A stretch of 64,000 nucleotides of DNA from Gautieria morchelliformis (taxonomy: Eukaryota; Basidiomycota; Agaricomycetes; Gomphales; Gomphaceae). The stretch is taken from assembly GCA_015179125.1 (NCBI GenBank), contig WHVA01000174.1, positions 1 through 64,000 of the forward strand, written 5' to 3'. Below are positions 30,698-44,707 of the stretch, one piece after another. Within the stretch, counting starts at the first letter, position 1. Each line of letters opens with the position of its first letter. Position numbers and translations under genes: made by a program. Below the pieces are notes generated by a model. The model saw only the letters and a list, made by a program, of their open reading frames with translations. It was not told where the DNA came from and made no database searches.

Positions 30698-31030
30698 TAT
30701 CAGGGTTCACGTGTTTCCTTCCACAAGTTTCTATTTCCTTCCATGAGTTTCCGTCAGTTTCCATAACCTTCCGTCACCTTCCATCACATTTCACATTCCA
30801 TCACATTCCATCACATGTCACTTTCCGTCACCTTCCATAACCTTCTACAAGTTTCCGTCTCCCCTATTATGTAAGCCTTGCCAGCGCTATAAGACTGTAG
30901 CCTGTGTGGTGGCGTTTCCTCAGCTTGATCTCTGAGGATACCCACTACACAGTTGGTCATTGTCCTAATATCGGCTCTTATCTCCTTGAGTATCTTTGGT
31001 TGTGGCTTCATCATTAGTGTTGCCCTCACA
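30698..31030 (+). repeat. gypsy-2 3' LTR
   Basis: A 333-bp LTR with the same ends as the 5' copy but lacking its 59-bp inner segment and with a rearranged TTCC-unit array. It is followed by the ACAGC target copy. Confidence 0.93.
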
Positions 31031-33180
31031 ACAGCACAGACAAGAGTTTGAAGACTAAAGTGGTGAAGGTGAGATATAGAAACTCACAGTGTGTCATGAC
31101 CGGTTTATTTCTCCTACCGCGCTACCTCCATGTTCCCCCTCGTCACTCCCTAGCATCTTCGTCAGAGTTCGCCGCACCTACCGACCACTCCTCCTCTACG
31201 TCCACTCTACTCGCTGTTCCCCCCATCCTCCGAACCGCTATTCACTGCTCGCACATTTCACCAGCAGGCACGCCATCAAATATGATCGATACCAATCACC
31301 CGGCATGATGGTTCATCATTAGCCCCATCATCTTCTTAATCCAACCCCATTGGGTGTTCGTATGGCCAATGTGTGTTCGCAGGGCGTCCCTTCCATAGGT
31401 TGTGCGGGATCAACCCAGTAAACAAAGAGTCCGTGCAGGGTAGCATGTATGCGGGTCCCAAGACATGGTTTTGTCCATAAGTGCCTTCGCCCCCTTTTAC
31501 TCTCCGTCGTTTCATGTTCGCATTCTTCCCTCACTCTATTGTATTTTTATTCCATCTAATTAGTATCATGACTGCACACCCCTATCTGACCCTAACTCAC
31601 GACGGCCTCTTTCCTATTCGCTAATACCTTGCGAGCATTTGATATAAGTAGTTTACATTCGCATGTATATTCTCTAGTTCAATTATCATACGTTGTTCAT
31701 CTTGTGCAGCTTTGACCTCGCCGTGGTCACCGTCTTAAGCCTTCTCTTGGAGATTTCCATCTTCGACTAGCAGAGGACTTAGGCATCACTGGTGAGTTCT
31801 CATACTTCATCTTCGTTACCTTAGCCTTCGAACCATTTTCTGTGCTGTTGGCGAAGGGCTCCGAAGGAGCACCTTCGCCAGCGAAGGGATTGTCGAGACT
31901 TAGACAGCCCTTCCGTGAGACCTTGCACGTTACATCATCAAGAGTCACGGGCTATTTCGCTACGACTGTAAATAGGGTGAGCCCCGTTTAGGCAAACCCT
32001 CTTACCTTGTGAACATTCATTGGTTCACCTATTCACCGAACGGCATACTTATTCGCACAAGTTATTTGGGCATTCGCTGTGTTCACTAATACACGATATT
32101 AACGCCTGAAAACCAATCTTGACACAGTGGTGCCTAAGCTCTACTCTGGTTAAAGGTAGTAATCTAGAGAAGAGGGCTTAAGATGATGGTCACAGTGTAG
32201 TCGGGTTTTGCAAGATAGACATATGATAATTGAACTGCAGAATATACATGTGAATGTAAACTACTTATACTGAATGCTCATAAGCTAACAGTGAATGAGA
32301 AAGAGGCCATCGTGAGTCGGGGTTAGATAGGGAGTGCATAGTCAGGATACAAATAGATGAAACACATATACAATAGAACTAAGTAGTCATACAAACATGA
32401 AACAGCAGGAAGGATGGCAGATGAAGGTACCTAGGTAAGAAAACACGCCTTGAGACCTGTATATATCTCACCCTGACGGAGTCTTGGTCAAAAGGGTTGA
32501 TCCTGCATGTTCTGGGGTGTGAGGGCAACACTAATGACGAAGCCACAACCAAAAGATACTCAAGGAGATAAGAGCCAATACTAGGACAATGACCAACTGT
32601 GTAGTGGGTATCCTCAGTTTATAACTCTACCAACGATAGATACATGGGGACTTGCCTATGTAGTGGGTATCCTCAGAGATCAAGCTGAGGAAACGCCACC
32701 ACACGGGCTACAGTCTTATAGCGCTGGCAAGGCTTACATAATAGGGAAGACGGAAACTTGTAGAAGGTTACGGAAGGTGACGGAAAGTGATGGAAGGTCG
32801 CGGAATGTGATGGAATGTGACGGAATGTTATGGAAACTGATGGAAGGTTATGGAAACTGACGGAAGGTGACGGAAACTCATGGAAGGAAATAGAAACTTG
32901 TGGAAGGAAATGCGTGAACCCTGACATGGGGGTAGAACGGCCCTCAAATGCATACTGGCCATAGAAACACCTAGAGGGGCTTAAACCAGGCAGGTGATGG
33001 GGATAGTGATGAGCCATCACACCGGTTAGGGGATGTCAATCGTGTTTGATGGCATGACTACTGGTGAATGATGCGAGTAGCAAATGGTGAACAGAGCAAA
33101 CATAAAGATGGAGGGATGAAAAGGGAAAATGGCGGTAACTTGATACTATAATAAACAGGTCATGACAGCCCTATGCTAGG
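31031..33180. repeat. Inverted remnants of an older LTR element
   Basis: Two copies of the same ~0.9 kb sequence face each other: one on the minus strand from about 31950 to 31097, one on the plus strand from about 32170 to 33180 (interrupted by the solo LTR). A sample: 31636-31700 matches the reverse complement of 32215-32275 at roughly 85-90% identity. The minus copy starts with a gene fragment (31948-31730, PFAGEGAPSEPFANS), and both end in GGTCATGACA. No intact gene is present. A Crick/Watson pairing of this size could form a large hairpin. Confidence 0.65.
32518..32926 (-). repeat. Solo LTR of the gypsy-2 family, target duplication TGGGG
   Basis: A 409-bp LTR, TGTCAGGGTTCACG to GCCCTCACA on the minus strand, flanked by TGGGG at 32513-32517 and 32927-32931. 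It has the long form (with the 59-bp segment) found in the gypsy-2 5' LTR. Confidence 0.93.
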
Positions 33181-33766
33181 TCATGGCCTCTGTCTCTGCA
33201 TGAGTGCAGCCTATGCAGCAAGTGAGCTCATGCGCCAGGACACATTTCTTTGATGGGTTGACTGGCATGGCAGGCAGGAGAGAACATTCCTTAACAGGTG
33301 TTGGTCATGTGTTCAGTTTAATTAGCTGTCCCTGTTGGGATTCTTACCTTCCCAAGCGCTTCAATATATTATAGGTTGCTAATATGTTATTAGTGACTTG
33401 TTAATTATTAGCTAACAAATACACTCTACTAGTACTGAAATGTTGTTATGTAAAATATCATGGATTTTTCAATGCCAAAACTAAATTTATTGATTTTTTT
33501 TTCTGTGGGTTTTTCTGTGGGTGCTGTTTCAGTGGCAGAAGCGTGGAAAACTGAAAGCTGGTCGGCCTATTTCAATGGTTCCGCTATCCACAGTGCCGTG
33601 GGCGCCATCCTTGGAAGCTCACAGCTCGAGTCTAGTCACGACATAATTAGGGCGACCAAAGGACGACATTCATTATTGTCGAGACATTGACAACACAAAT
33701 AAGTATGGAGAAGGCTCAATACACTAACCATACGCCTGTTGCTCTACACGTACGAGGATAAACTAG
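33181..33766. other. Transition between repeat block and gene block
   Basis: AT-rich DNA without a recognisable element or gene. A 76-codon frame at 33460-33690 has a signal-like start but no other support. Confidence 0.4.
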
Positions 33767-36032
<2,266 letters not shown>

Positions 36033-36086
36033 TTGAGAGTGGCATCCACAGACGCCCATCTTAATGTTGCTTGACCTGTTGCCAGC
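36033..36086. promoter_or_regulatory. 54-bp divergent start-to-start region, DDX41/GAL7
   Basis: Start codons at 36032 (minus) and 36087 (plus) leave only 54 bp for both 5' leaders and any shared promoter. No TATA box is seen. Transcripts probably overlap at their 5' ends. Confidence 0.6.
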
Positions 36087-37443
36087 ATGGCCTTCGACCC
36101 AACCACACACCCCCACCGCCGATGTATGATACTCTCCTCCTGAGCTGTCCTTTAGCCTCACGCTATTGTAGTCAACCCGCTAACCGGAGAGCATATCCTG
36201 GTCTCACCGCATCGTAACAAGCGACCGTGGCAAGGCCAGACAGAGCCGTTACAATCGAATTTTCCACAGTATGATCCTTCCTGCTATCTCTGTCCAGGAA
36301 ATTCTCGTTCGGGTGGCCAGCACAACGAGCAGTACGCCCACACACTTGTCAGTTCCTGTCAGTCGCTACCAACTACTTGGCTGAAAATACTTCAGGTGTT
36401 TGAGAACGACTTTCCGGCTCTTTTGCCCCCTCCTATTCCTGAGGCTCCCGTACCTGCACATCCGCTCCTAACTTCGTCCACAGTTGAGGGTGCATGTGAC
36501 GTGCTCATTTTTCATCCTAGGCATGACCTTACTCTCGCAAGACTTCCTGTGCCCGACATCGAGCGTATCATCGGCGAGTGGTCTGCCATTTATCAGAAAC
36601 GTGGCACTCAGAAGGGTATACAGTATGTCCAGATTTTTGAGGTAGGTTCTTGATGCCTTCATCGGTAATCAAGCTCATGTGCTTCATCTCAGAACAAGGG
36701 CGCGATGATGGGATGCTCCAACCCCCATCCTCATGGTCAAGTCTGGTCCCTCTCAGAAGTACCATCGCTTCCCGCAAAGGAACTCGCCTCGCTTTTTGTG
36801 TACGCTCGCACCTCCCAGCCTCCCTCGGAAGCTCCCAAGGACGCGAAGGGTCGACCCAATCTTCTCTTAGAGTATGCTCATTTTGAGACGCACCTTCCTC
36901 GCGACGAGGGCAGGGTCGTCGTTCAGAACGATCACTGGGTTGTACTTGTGCCGTGGTGGGCCACATGGCCATTCGAGACACTACGTTGGTTTACATCTCT
37001 GTCACTTCTCCCGGCTGATCTTTCCACGTGTAGTATTACCTTTCAAACGACAAATTCCTTGTCTTACTGAGCTGTCCAGCGATGAAAAGGGGTCACTAGC
37101 AGAAATCATATCTAAGCTTACAAAACGCTATGATAACCTGTTCTCGACATCGTTTGCCTACTCAATGGGCATTCATCAGCGTCCCATTCCCAGAGGCAGC
37201 GAAGACTCCGATGATTACGACGTGGCACAGCTTCACTTTCACTTTTATCCTCCACTCCTGAGGAGCTCCAATGTGAGGAAATTTTTGGTTGGGCAAGTGT
37301 TTGTCTCGTTCAGTGAAGTGTTCTCACTCTGTCCTAGGTTCGAGCTTATGGGAGAGCCGCAGCGCGACTTGACCCCAGAGCAGGCGGCCCAGAGACTCCG
37401 AGACTGTTCAGAGGTGCACTACTTAGACGTGTCATCATTGTGA
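36087..37443 (+). CDS. GAL7: Galactose-1-phosphate uridylyltransferase
   Basis: Leloir-pathway enzyme that moves UMP from UDP-glucose to galactose-1-phosphate in the cytosol. Six exons; introns 36124-36171, 36348-36395, 36642-36692, 36985-37033 and 37293-37337 give 371 residues, close to the usual 350-380. The short first exon encodes the [10 protein letters not shown] start, joined to [14 protein letters not shown] and RPWQGQ. A metal-site Cys pair is present (CYLCPGN). The active-site motif reads NPHPHGQVW, with the uridylylated His in HPHGQ. C-terminal half: [14 protein letters not shown] and [12 protein letters not shown], with the His residues of the C-terminal HIT-like domain. The fifth intron uses GC-AG and restores [19 protein letters not shown]. 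Confidence 0.96.
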
Positions 37444-37665
37444 TGAGCGAGAGAGCATTGAACGTCACGTTGTATTGTACAAACAATTACTCTTACAATC
37501 TCAACAGTATCAAACTGCAGACGCCATATTGGAATTCAACCAGCAAGAAAGCAAGAGAAACGACTAGATACTGGTCTGGAACAAGTAAATAATTTCAAGG
37601 GTCAAAAAGTTAAACAACGCACACAAGCGTTCGACAGCAACAGCAAGATATGATAATAACATGAT

Positions 37666-38773
37666 TCATTCGGTTTCCTTGTCTGCGGTATCGTCGTCCT
37701 GCGGTTGGGCCTTCGCCTTGCCATTGACCTGAGGCTCAACGTCGGCTTCCTTGTTCTTCTTATCCTCGGTAATATTGGCGCCAGATGCTTCCTTAGCGTT
37801 AGCCTCTGCGGCAGAACCCGACGCGCCCGACAGGTTTCCTTGGTTTGCGTGGGGTGGCCTGGGCTGAAACATGCCCGGCGGAGGTAGATACGGATAGTGG
37901 AACCCATGAGGGGGAGTGCCTTGAGCCATGGGATATGGTGGATAAGGCCCAGGTAAAGTGATGAGGGTAGGGTAATACCCGACGGGATAGTGTGGTGCTT
38001 CGGAGCCCCCACCCGCGCTCTCACCATCACCGCCATGAGGCGGCTGTGCCCCAACAGGCGTGAGCGCGAACACGGGCTGATAGTATGCACCGCCTTCCAG
38101 TTTGCCATTAGGGCCGGTCGGGGGGTAGCTACTCCACATACCGGTAGGGTACGCGACGGGGCCAACATAGGGCATGTTGATTGGCGGACCATGTGCCCCG
38201 TTGGCAGAGTGGACGCCACCTCCATCGTCATCCCCAGCGTTCAAACCTACATACAAATGAGCCCAGAAGAAAAACAAGTTGAAGGAGCCACAGACTTCGG
38301 CTATCGCGCTTCTTGTAAGGACCTCGCTTGATACCCTTCTTCCGTTCCTTACGCTTGCTATCGACACATGTTTCGGCCGTGCCGTAACGAAGACAGCGTT
38401 GGCAGGGACGGTTATCATCGCACTTCTTGCATGCCTTTTGGCAATTGGTACACGCATTCTTGCATTGCGTACGCTTCGGCCTGGTCATTGGGGGCGGACC
38501 GGGCACCACATTGCCGTAAGGGTAGACGGGCATGGGTGGGTAAGGAACTTGAACGCCGCCGCCACCAGATTCTGTGTTGTTGTTCTCATTGTGAGAGTCG
38601 CCACTCTGTGCGCCATCCTGGCCTGGATAGAAAGGGAAGGGGTGGTTCTGGGATCCCGAGGCACCCGCTGTGGTATCAGTGGACGGCGGGGCTGCAGGAG
38701 GTGTATCAGCCTCTGCAGTGTCCTTGTTGGCGTTGGGTGTGCCTGGGTCGTTGGCGGGACTTTCAGACGCCAT
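37666..38773 (-). CDS. Zn2Cys6 transcriptional regulator
   Basis: Two exons (intron 38247-38295), 352 residues. The N-terminal ~120 residues are disordered and rich in Pro, Asn, Gly and Ser. Then comes the zinc cluster: CTNCQKACKKC, five residues, CQRC, eight residues, C, followed by the basic linker KRKERKKGIKRGPYKKRD that would contact DNA. The remaining half is low-complexity, Pro/Tyr/Gly-rich, likely an activation region, ending in a Lys/Asp/Glu-rich tail. No fungal-specific regulator domain follows. ATG 38773 is chosen because it begins the MASESP segment; the frame stays open upstream to 38959, so a longer start cannot be excluded. The target genes are unknown. Confidence 0.85.
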
Positions 38774-39267
38774 AGGGTTGTGGTTATTGTGAGCGTGCGA
38801 TCTAGATAACTTGTCAGCTGCAGCGAAGCGCGAATCCGCGGAATAGTGCTCCGTTGACTGAATAAAAGGGCTATATGAGTAACAAATTACATGGCCAAGA
38901 AGCGATGGAGTGCCAGACGTGACACAAGGAGGAAGTAGTTTGTCGGAGGAAACGCGCACCTTGAAAATGTCGCCGCCGCTAGGCGCAGTGTCGGAGACTG
39001 TAGGTTCAAGAGGAGACGAGGGAGGCTGATGGTAGGCGGAAGAAAGGAGTTTCGAAATTTTCTCCGCAGGCCGGGTCTTTTAACCCCGACATGTGGGACG
39101 CTTTGATTACAAATGTTTGCAAACGTGGCAGTTGGTTGAAGGTTGACACGGCACTTATCAAATATAGGCGTTCTTACACGTGCCGAGACAACGATGAAGA
39201 ACGCCCCGTCGTCTATTACGGTGTCCAATTACACAATTAATGCTAGGGTATAGCTTCATCAAGAAAT
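38774..39267. promoter_or_regulatory. Upstream region of the zinc-cluster gene and 3' side of VMA1
   Basis: About 490 bp between the ATG of the regulator and the stop of the V-ATPase gene. It should hold the regulator promoter and 3' flank of VMA1. No distinct site is recognised. Confidence 0.4.
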
Positions 39268-41674
<2,407 letters not shown>

Positions 41675-41802
41675 GTTGGACGAAAACGAGATCTGCGCAG
41701 ACTCAGGAGCCGCGGAGTAGTGTGACGGTCACGCTCTAAACGCCACATTCGACGTGACGCGTCCTGCTCACTTACCTGAACCTAACTCTCGACTTCTTCG
41801 GC
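41675..41802. promoter_or_regulatory. Divergent promoter region VMA1/RPT1
   Basis: 128 bp between start codons on opposite strands. No TATA box is obvious. It includes a GACTTCTTCGGC segment just before the RPT1 start. Confidence 0.5.
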
Positions 41803-43734
41803 ATGCCTCCCAAAGCGTGCGTGTATATTATTCTTCTTGTATTGAATTTCTGTAACACCCTCTCTCTAGTGACTGGGAAAAATGTGAGAAAGCAGAGCAT
41901 TGTGAGCGTTCGATTGCTTACTTTGACCTTACAGATGAGAAGAAAGGAGACGACAAGGAGGAGAAGATTGTAGGTCAGTACATACCCCTTGTGGTTTCAC
42001 TTGCTTCTAACCAATTGCTTAACCATTAAGCCTTGGATGATAGTGATATCCAGATCCTCAAAACCTATGTATGTTCCGCTTCTGTCCCGCAGCTCGTGGC
42101 CTGACCACCTAAACAGGGCCAAGGACCATATGCTGCTAATCTAAAGAAGATAGAGATAGATATTAAGGACATCCAGAAACGTGTAAATGAGAAGCTTGGT
42201 CTGTAGCCCTTGTATTCCCGAGTCAGAGTTCTGGTTACTCAGCATATCTAGGTGTCAAGGAATCCGATACTGGTTTAGCCCCCCCTAATCTATGGGATAT
42301 TCCTGCCGACAAGCAGCGCATGAGTGAAGACCACCCGTTGCAGGTGGCTCGGTGTACCAAGATCATCCCCAAGGATCCCGCTCTTGCTGCTGCTGCCGAG
42401 GCCGTCAACCCTCAGGGAGCTATTCAAGGTCAGAAAGGAGCCGATGAGCTGGATAAGTATGTGATCAACATCAAACAAATTGCAAAGTTTGTAGTTGGAC
42501 TCGGAGATCGGGTTGCACCAACGGATGTTGAAGAGGGTATGCGTGTCGGGTAAGTGAGCCCATTTTGTTATTCAGGAAGTTAACTGTTATTTTAGTGTGG
42601 ACCGCAATAAATATCAGATCCAAATACCACTCCCCCGAAGATTGATCCATCAGTGACGATGATGCAGGTTGAAGAGAAGCCAGACGTGACCTACTCCGAT
42701 GTGGGAGGATGTAAGGAGCAAATTGAGAAGCTACGAGAAGTAGTAGAAACACCATTAATCTCTGTACGTGGAATTGTCCTCAGGCACTCAACATGTTTTT
42801 CAAAGTCGTGGATACAGCCCGAGAGATTTGTCAACCTTGGAATTGATCCTCCAAAAGGCGTTCTGCTTTTCGGACCGCCTGGCACTGGGAAAACACTTTG
42901 CGCACGTGCAGTCGCCAACCGCACCGACGCGACCTTCATTCGTGTGATTGGGTCAGAACTTGTGCAGAAATACGTTGGCGAGGGCGCACGTATGGTGCGT
43001 GAGCTGTTTGAAATGGCACGAGGGAAGAAGGCGTGCATCATTTTCTTTGACGAAGTGGATGCCATTGGTGGTGCGCGGTTTGATGACGGCGCCGGAGGCG
43101 ACAATGAGGTTCAGAGGACTATGTTGGAATTAATTAATCAGCTGGACGGGTTCGATCCAAGAGGCAACATAAAAGTCCTTATGGCGACTAACCGGTCAGT
43201 GGGACATGTTACTATTGAATCCCTTCAGCTGATCGTAATCTTAGACCTGATACACTGGACCCTGCATTGTTGCGCCCTGGACGAATAGATCGACGTGTTG
43301 AGTTCTCTTTACCAGATAACGAGGGACGGGCACATATATTACGAATTCATGCTCGAAGGTATATGTCTGCTGAATACCGTTCAGTGGTTATTGATACTTT
43401 CTTCCATAAATAGCATGAGCGTGGAACGTGGTATCCGATTTGACCTCATCGCGCGTCTTTGCCCTAACAGCACAGGCGCCGAACTCAGATCTGTGGCCAC
43501 AGAGGCGAGTAGTGTTTTGTGTATCCAACTCGCTTCTAACTGTATTCGCTTCCAGGCGGGTATGTTTGCCATTCGGGCACGCCGCAAAGTGGCATCGGAA
43601 CGTGATTTCTTGGACGCAGTCGATAAAGTGGTAAGGCAAGGGACGAAGTTCTCGAGCACGTATGTGTTATTTTGCCCAGACGGTACGATACTCATATTCG
43701 CCCTTCTAGCCCTCTGTATCAAGTATATAACTAG
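41803..43734 (+). CDS. RPT1: 26S proteasome regulatory ATPase Rpt1 (apparent one-base frameshift)
   Basis: AAA+ ATPase of the proteasome base ring that unfolds substrates. Introns 41817-41869, 41884-41934, 41974-42030, 42069-42116, 42199-42251, 42550-42595, 42764-42817, 43195-43244, 43359-43413, 43505-43555 (GC-AG) and 43660-43709. The first two exons are 14 nt each. Start MPPKADWEKYEKK is typical of fungal Rpt1. Also seen: [12 protein letters not shown], Walker A GPPGTGKT, Walker [49 protein letters not shown], and C-terminal PLYQVYN, a possible HbYX-like tail. The exons sum to 1364 nt, one short of 455 codons. The gap maps to a C run (42632-42636) where PLPPKIDP needs six C and five are present. 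Probably a sequencing error, otherwise a pseudogene. Confidence 0.92.
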
Positions 43735-44112
43735 CCCAATCATGTATGTCTGTCGTATATTATCGGGGTTGTGCATGGAATACCTCACATCATACTTTGA
43801 TGGCAAAAAAATTGTTGGGACGCAATGTAGTGGTATCTTATCGTGGTCATTCGTCACTGCCACCAAAACCAGGTAACTCTCTCCAGGCCTACTATCCTCA
43901 TAGCCATATCTGTACTCTTTTTTGAGGCTATGTCGCATTCCAACTCCAACACTAATACTGTGTTCCCCGATCCTCCTCGATCCTCCAATTATTTACTCTA
44001 ATGCCGAACCACTGCAATGAGATACTGAAGCAAGTATCAAAGCGGCATCCTCACTAAAGCACGATCCTGTCTCCGACAGTTCGGTGATCGTCCCTCCCAC
44101 CGCTGTTGCCCT
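43735..44112. other. Intergenic, downstream of RPT1
   Basis: About 380 bp with no recognisable gene or RNA. Confidence 0.4.
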
Positions 44113-44382
44113 TCATTTCTCCTTCCTGAACTTCTTTAGTTCCCTGATTATGTTAGGTGATATGCCCCTCCATGAAGATTTATCCAGTGTGGGCTCGATA
44201 CGAAGGTTAGGCGGCCAGTGCCCTGATGACCGAGCTTTGTGTTTGCGTGCCAATAGGCCATCCACCAAGGTCAACTGCTCTGAACGAGGGACGTGAGCCG
44301 CTAGGGCAGGCTTTACCTGACTGCGAGGAGCCAGCGTATTCCATGGTAGTATCCGAATAAGACGTCTTGGTGAGGGGAGCAT
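44113..44382 (-). CDS. Small basic hypothetical protein
   Basis: A single-exon 89-codon frame starting ATG with MLPSPRRLIRILPWNTLAPR and ending GISPNIIRELKKFRKEK. It is strongly basic, with an Arg-rich start that could be a mitochondrial presequence. Composition and size recall mitochondrial ribosomal or assembly proteins, but I do not recognise the family. It lies between RPT1 and the metallophosphatase gene on the opposite strand with room for its own promoter. Confidence 0.5.
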   Translation of the reverse strand: MLPSPRRLIRILPWNTLAPRSQVKPALAAHVPRSEQLTLVDGLLARKHKARSSGHWPPNLRIEPTLDKSSWRGISPNIIRELKKFRKEK

Positions 44383-44707
44383 GGCGAGTATCTTCGTCGG
44401 AGTTCAACGTAACTCAGGATTCTACCTTTCGCTGGAGCCAGCTGCTTAGTACAATAGACACTACGAACTAAATGCTACTCATGTGACGCTCTTCGCTGGT
44501 GGTAGTACTGTCTGGATGATATTTTAGAAAACGTCATCGTGCAAGGTCCCTAACGTCACGACCTCGATACTTATTGATTAATTTATTATCTACCGCTGAG
44601 TAGGAGCAATTTCCATAATGGACAAGCAACGACGTTTAATACTTGGACTATGGCCCTCGGCCTCAGGCCTCAGGCTCTACACCCATCGACCGTGCGCTTC
44701 CTGCAAA
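44383..44707. promoter_or_regulatory. Divergent upstream region
   Basis: Separates the small minus-strand ORF from the plus-strand metallophosphatase gene and should contain both promoters. No clear TATA or other site is recognised. Confidence 0.35.

Larger units (their letters stand above)
14855..31030 (+). mobile_element. Ty3/gypsy element gypsy-2, plus strand, interrupted by gypsy-3
   Basis: Bounded by LTRs at 14855-15246 and 30698-31030 and flanked by a perfect target duplication ACAGC (14850-14854 and 31031-31035). The internal order is self-primer site, gag (15265-16413), pol (protease, RT, RNase H, integrase, chromodomain) and a further 3' ORF. Removing gypsy-3 (18726-28380 plus one target copy) leaves pol in frame. 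Total length is 16.2 kb, of which about 6.5 kb is its own. Confidence 0.95.

Noticed and set aside
33460..33690. 76-codon ORF with a hydrophobic start
   Set aside because: No homology recognised, AT-rich context, and no promoter or splice support; likely chance.
38228..38959. Upstream extension of the Zn2Cys6 regulator to 38959
   Set aside because: The frame is open but the extra ~60 residues have no conserved look; the ATG at 38773 starts the recognisable disordered region. Not excluded by the sequence.
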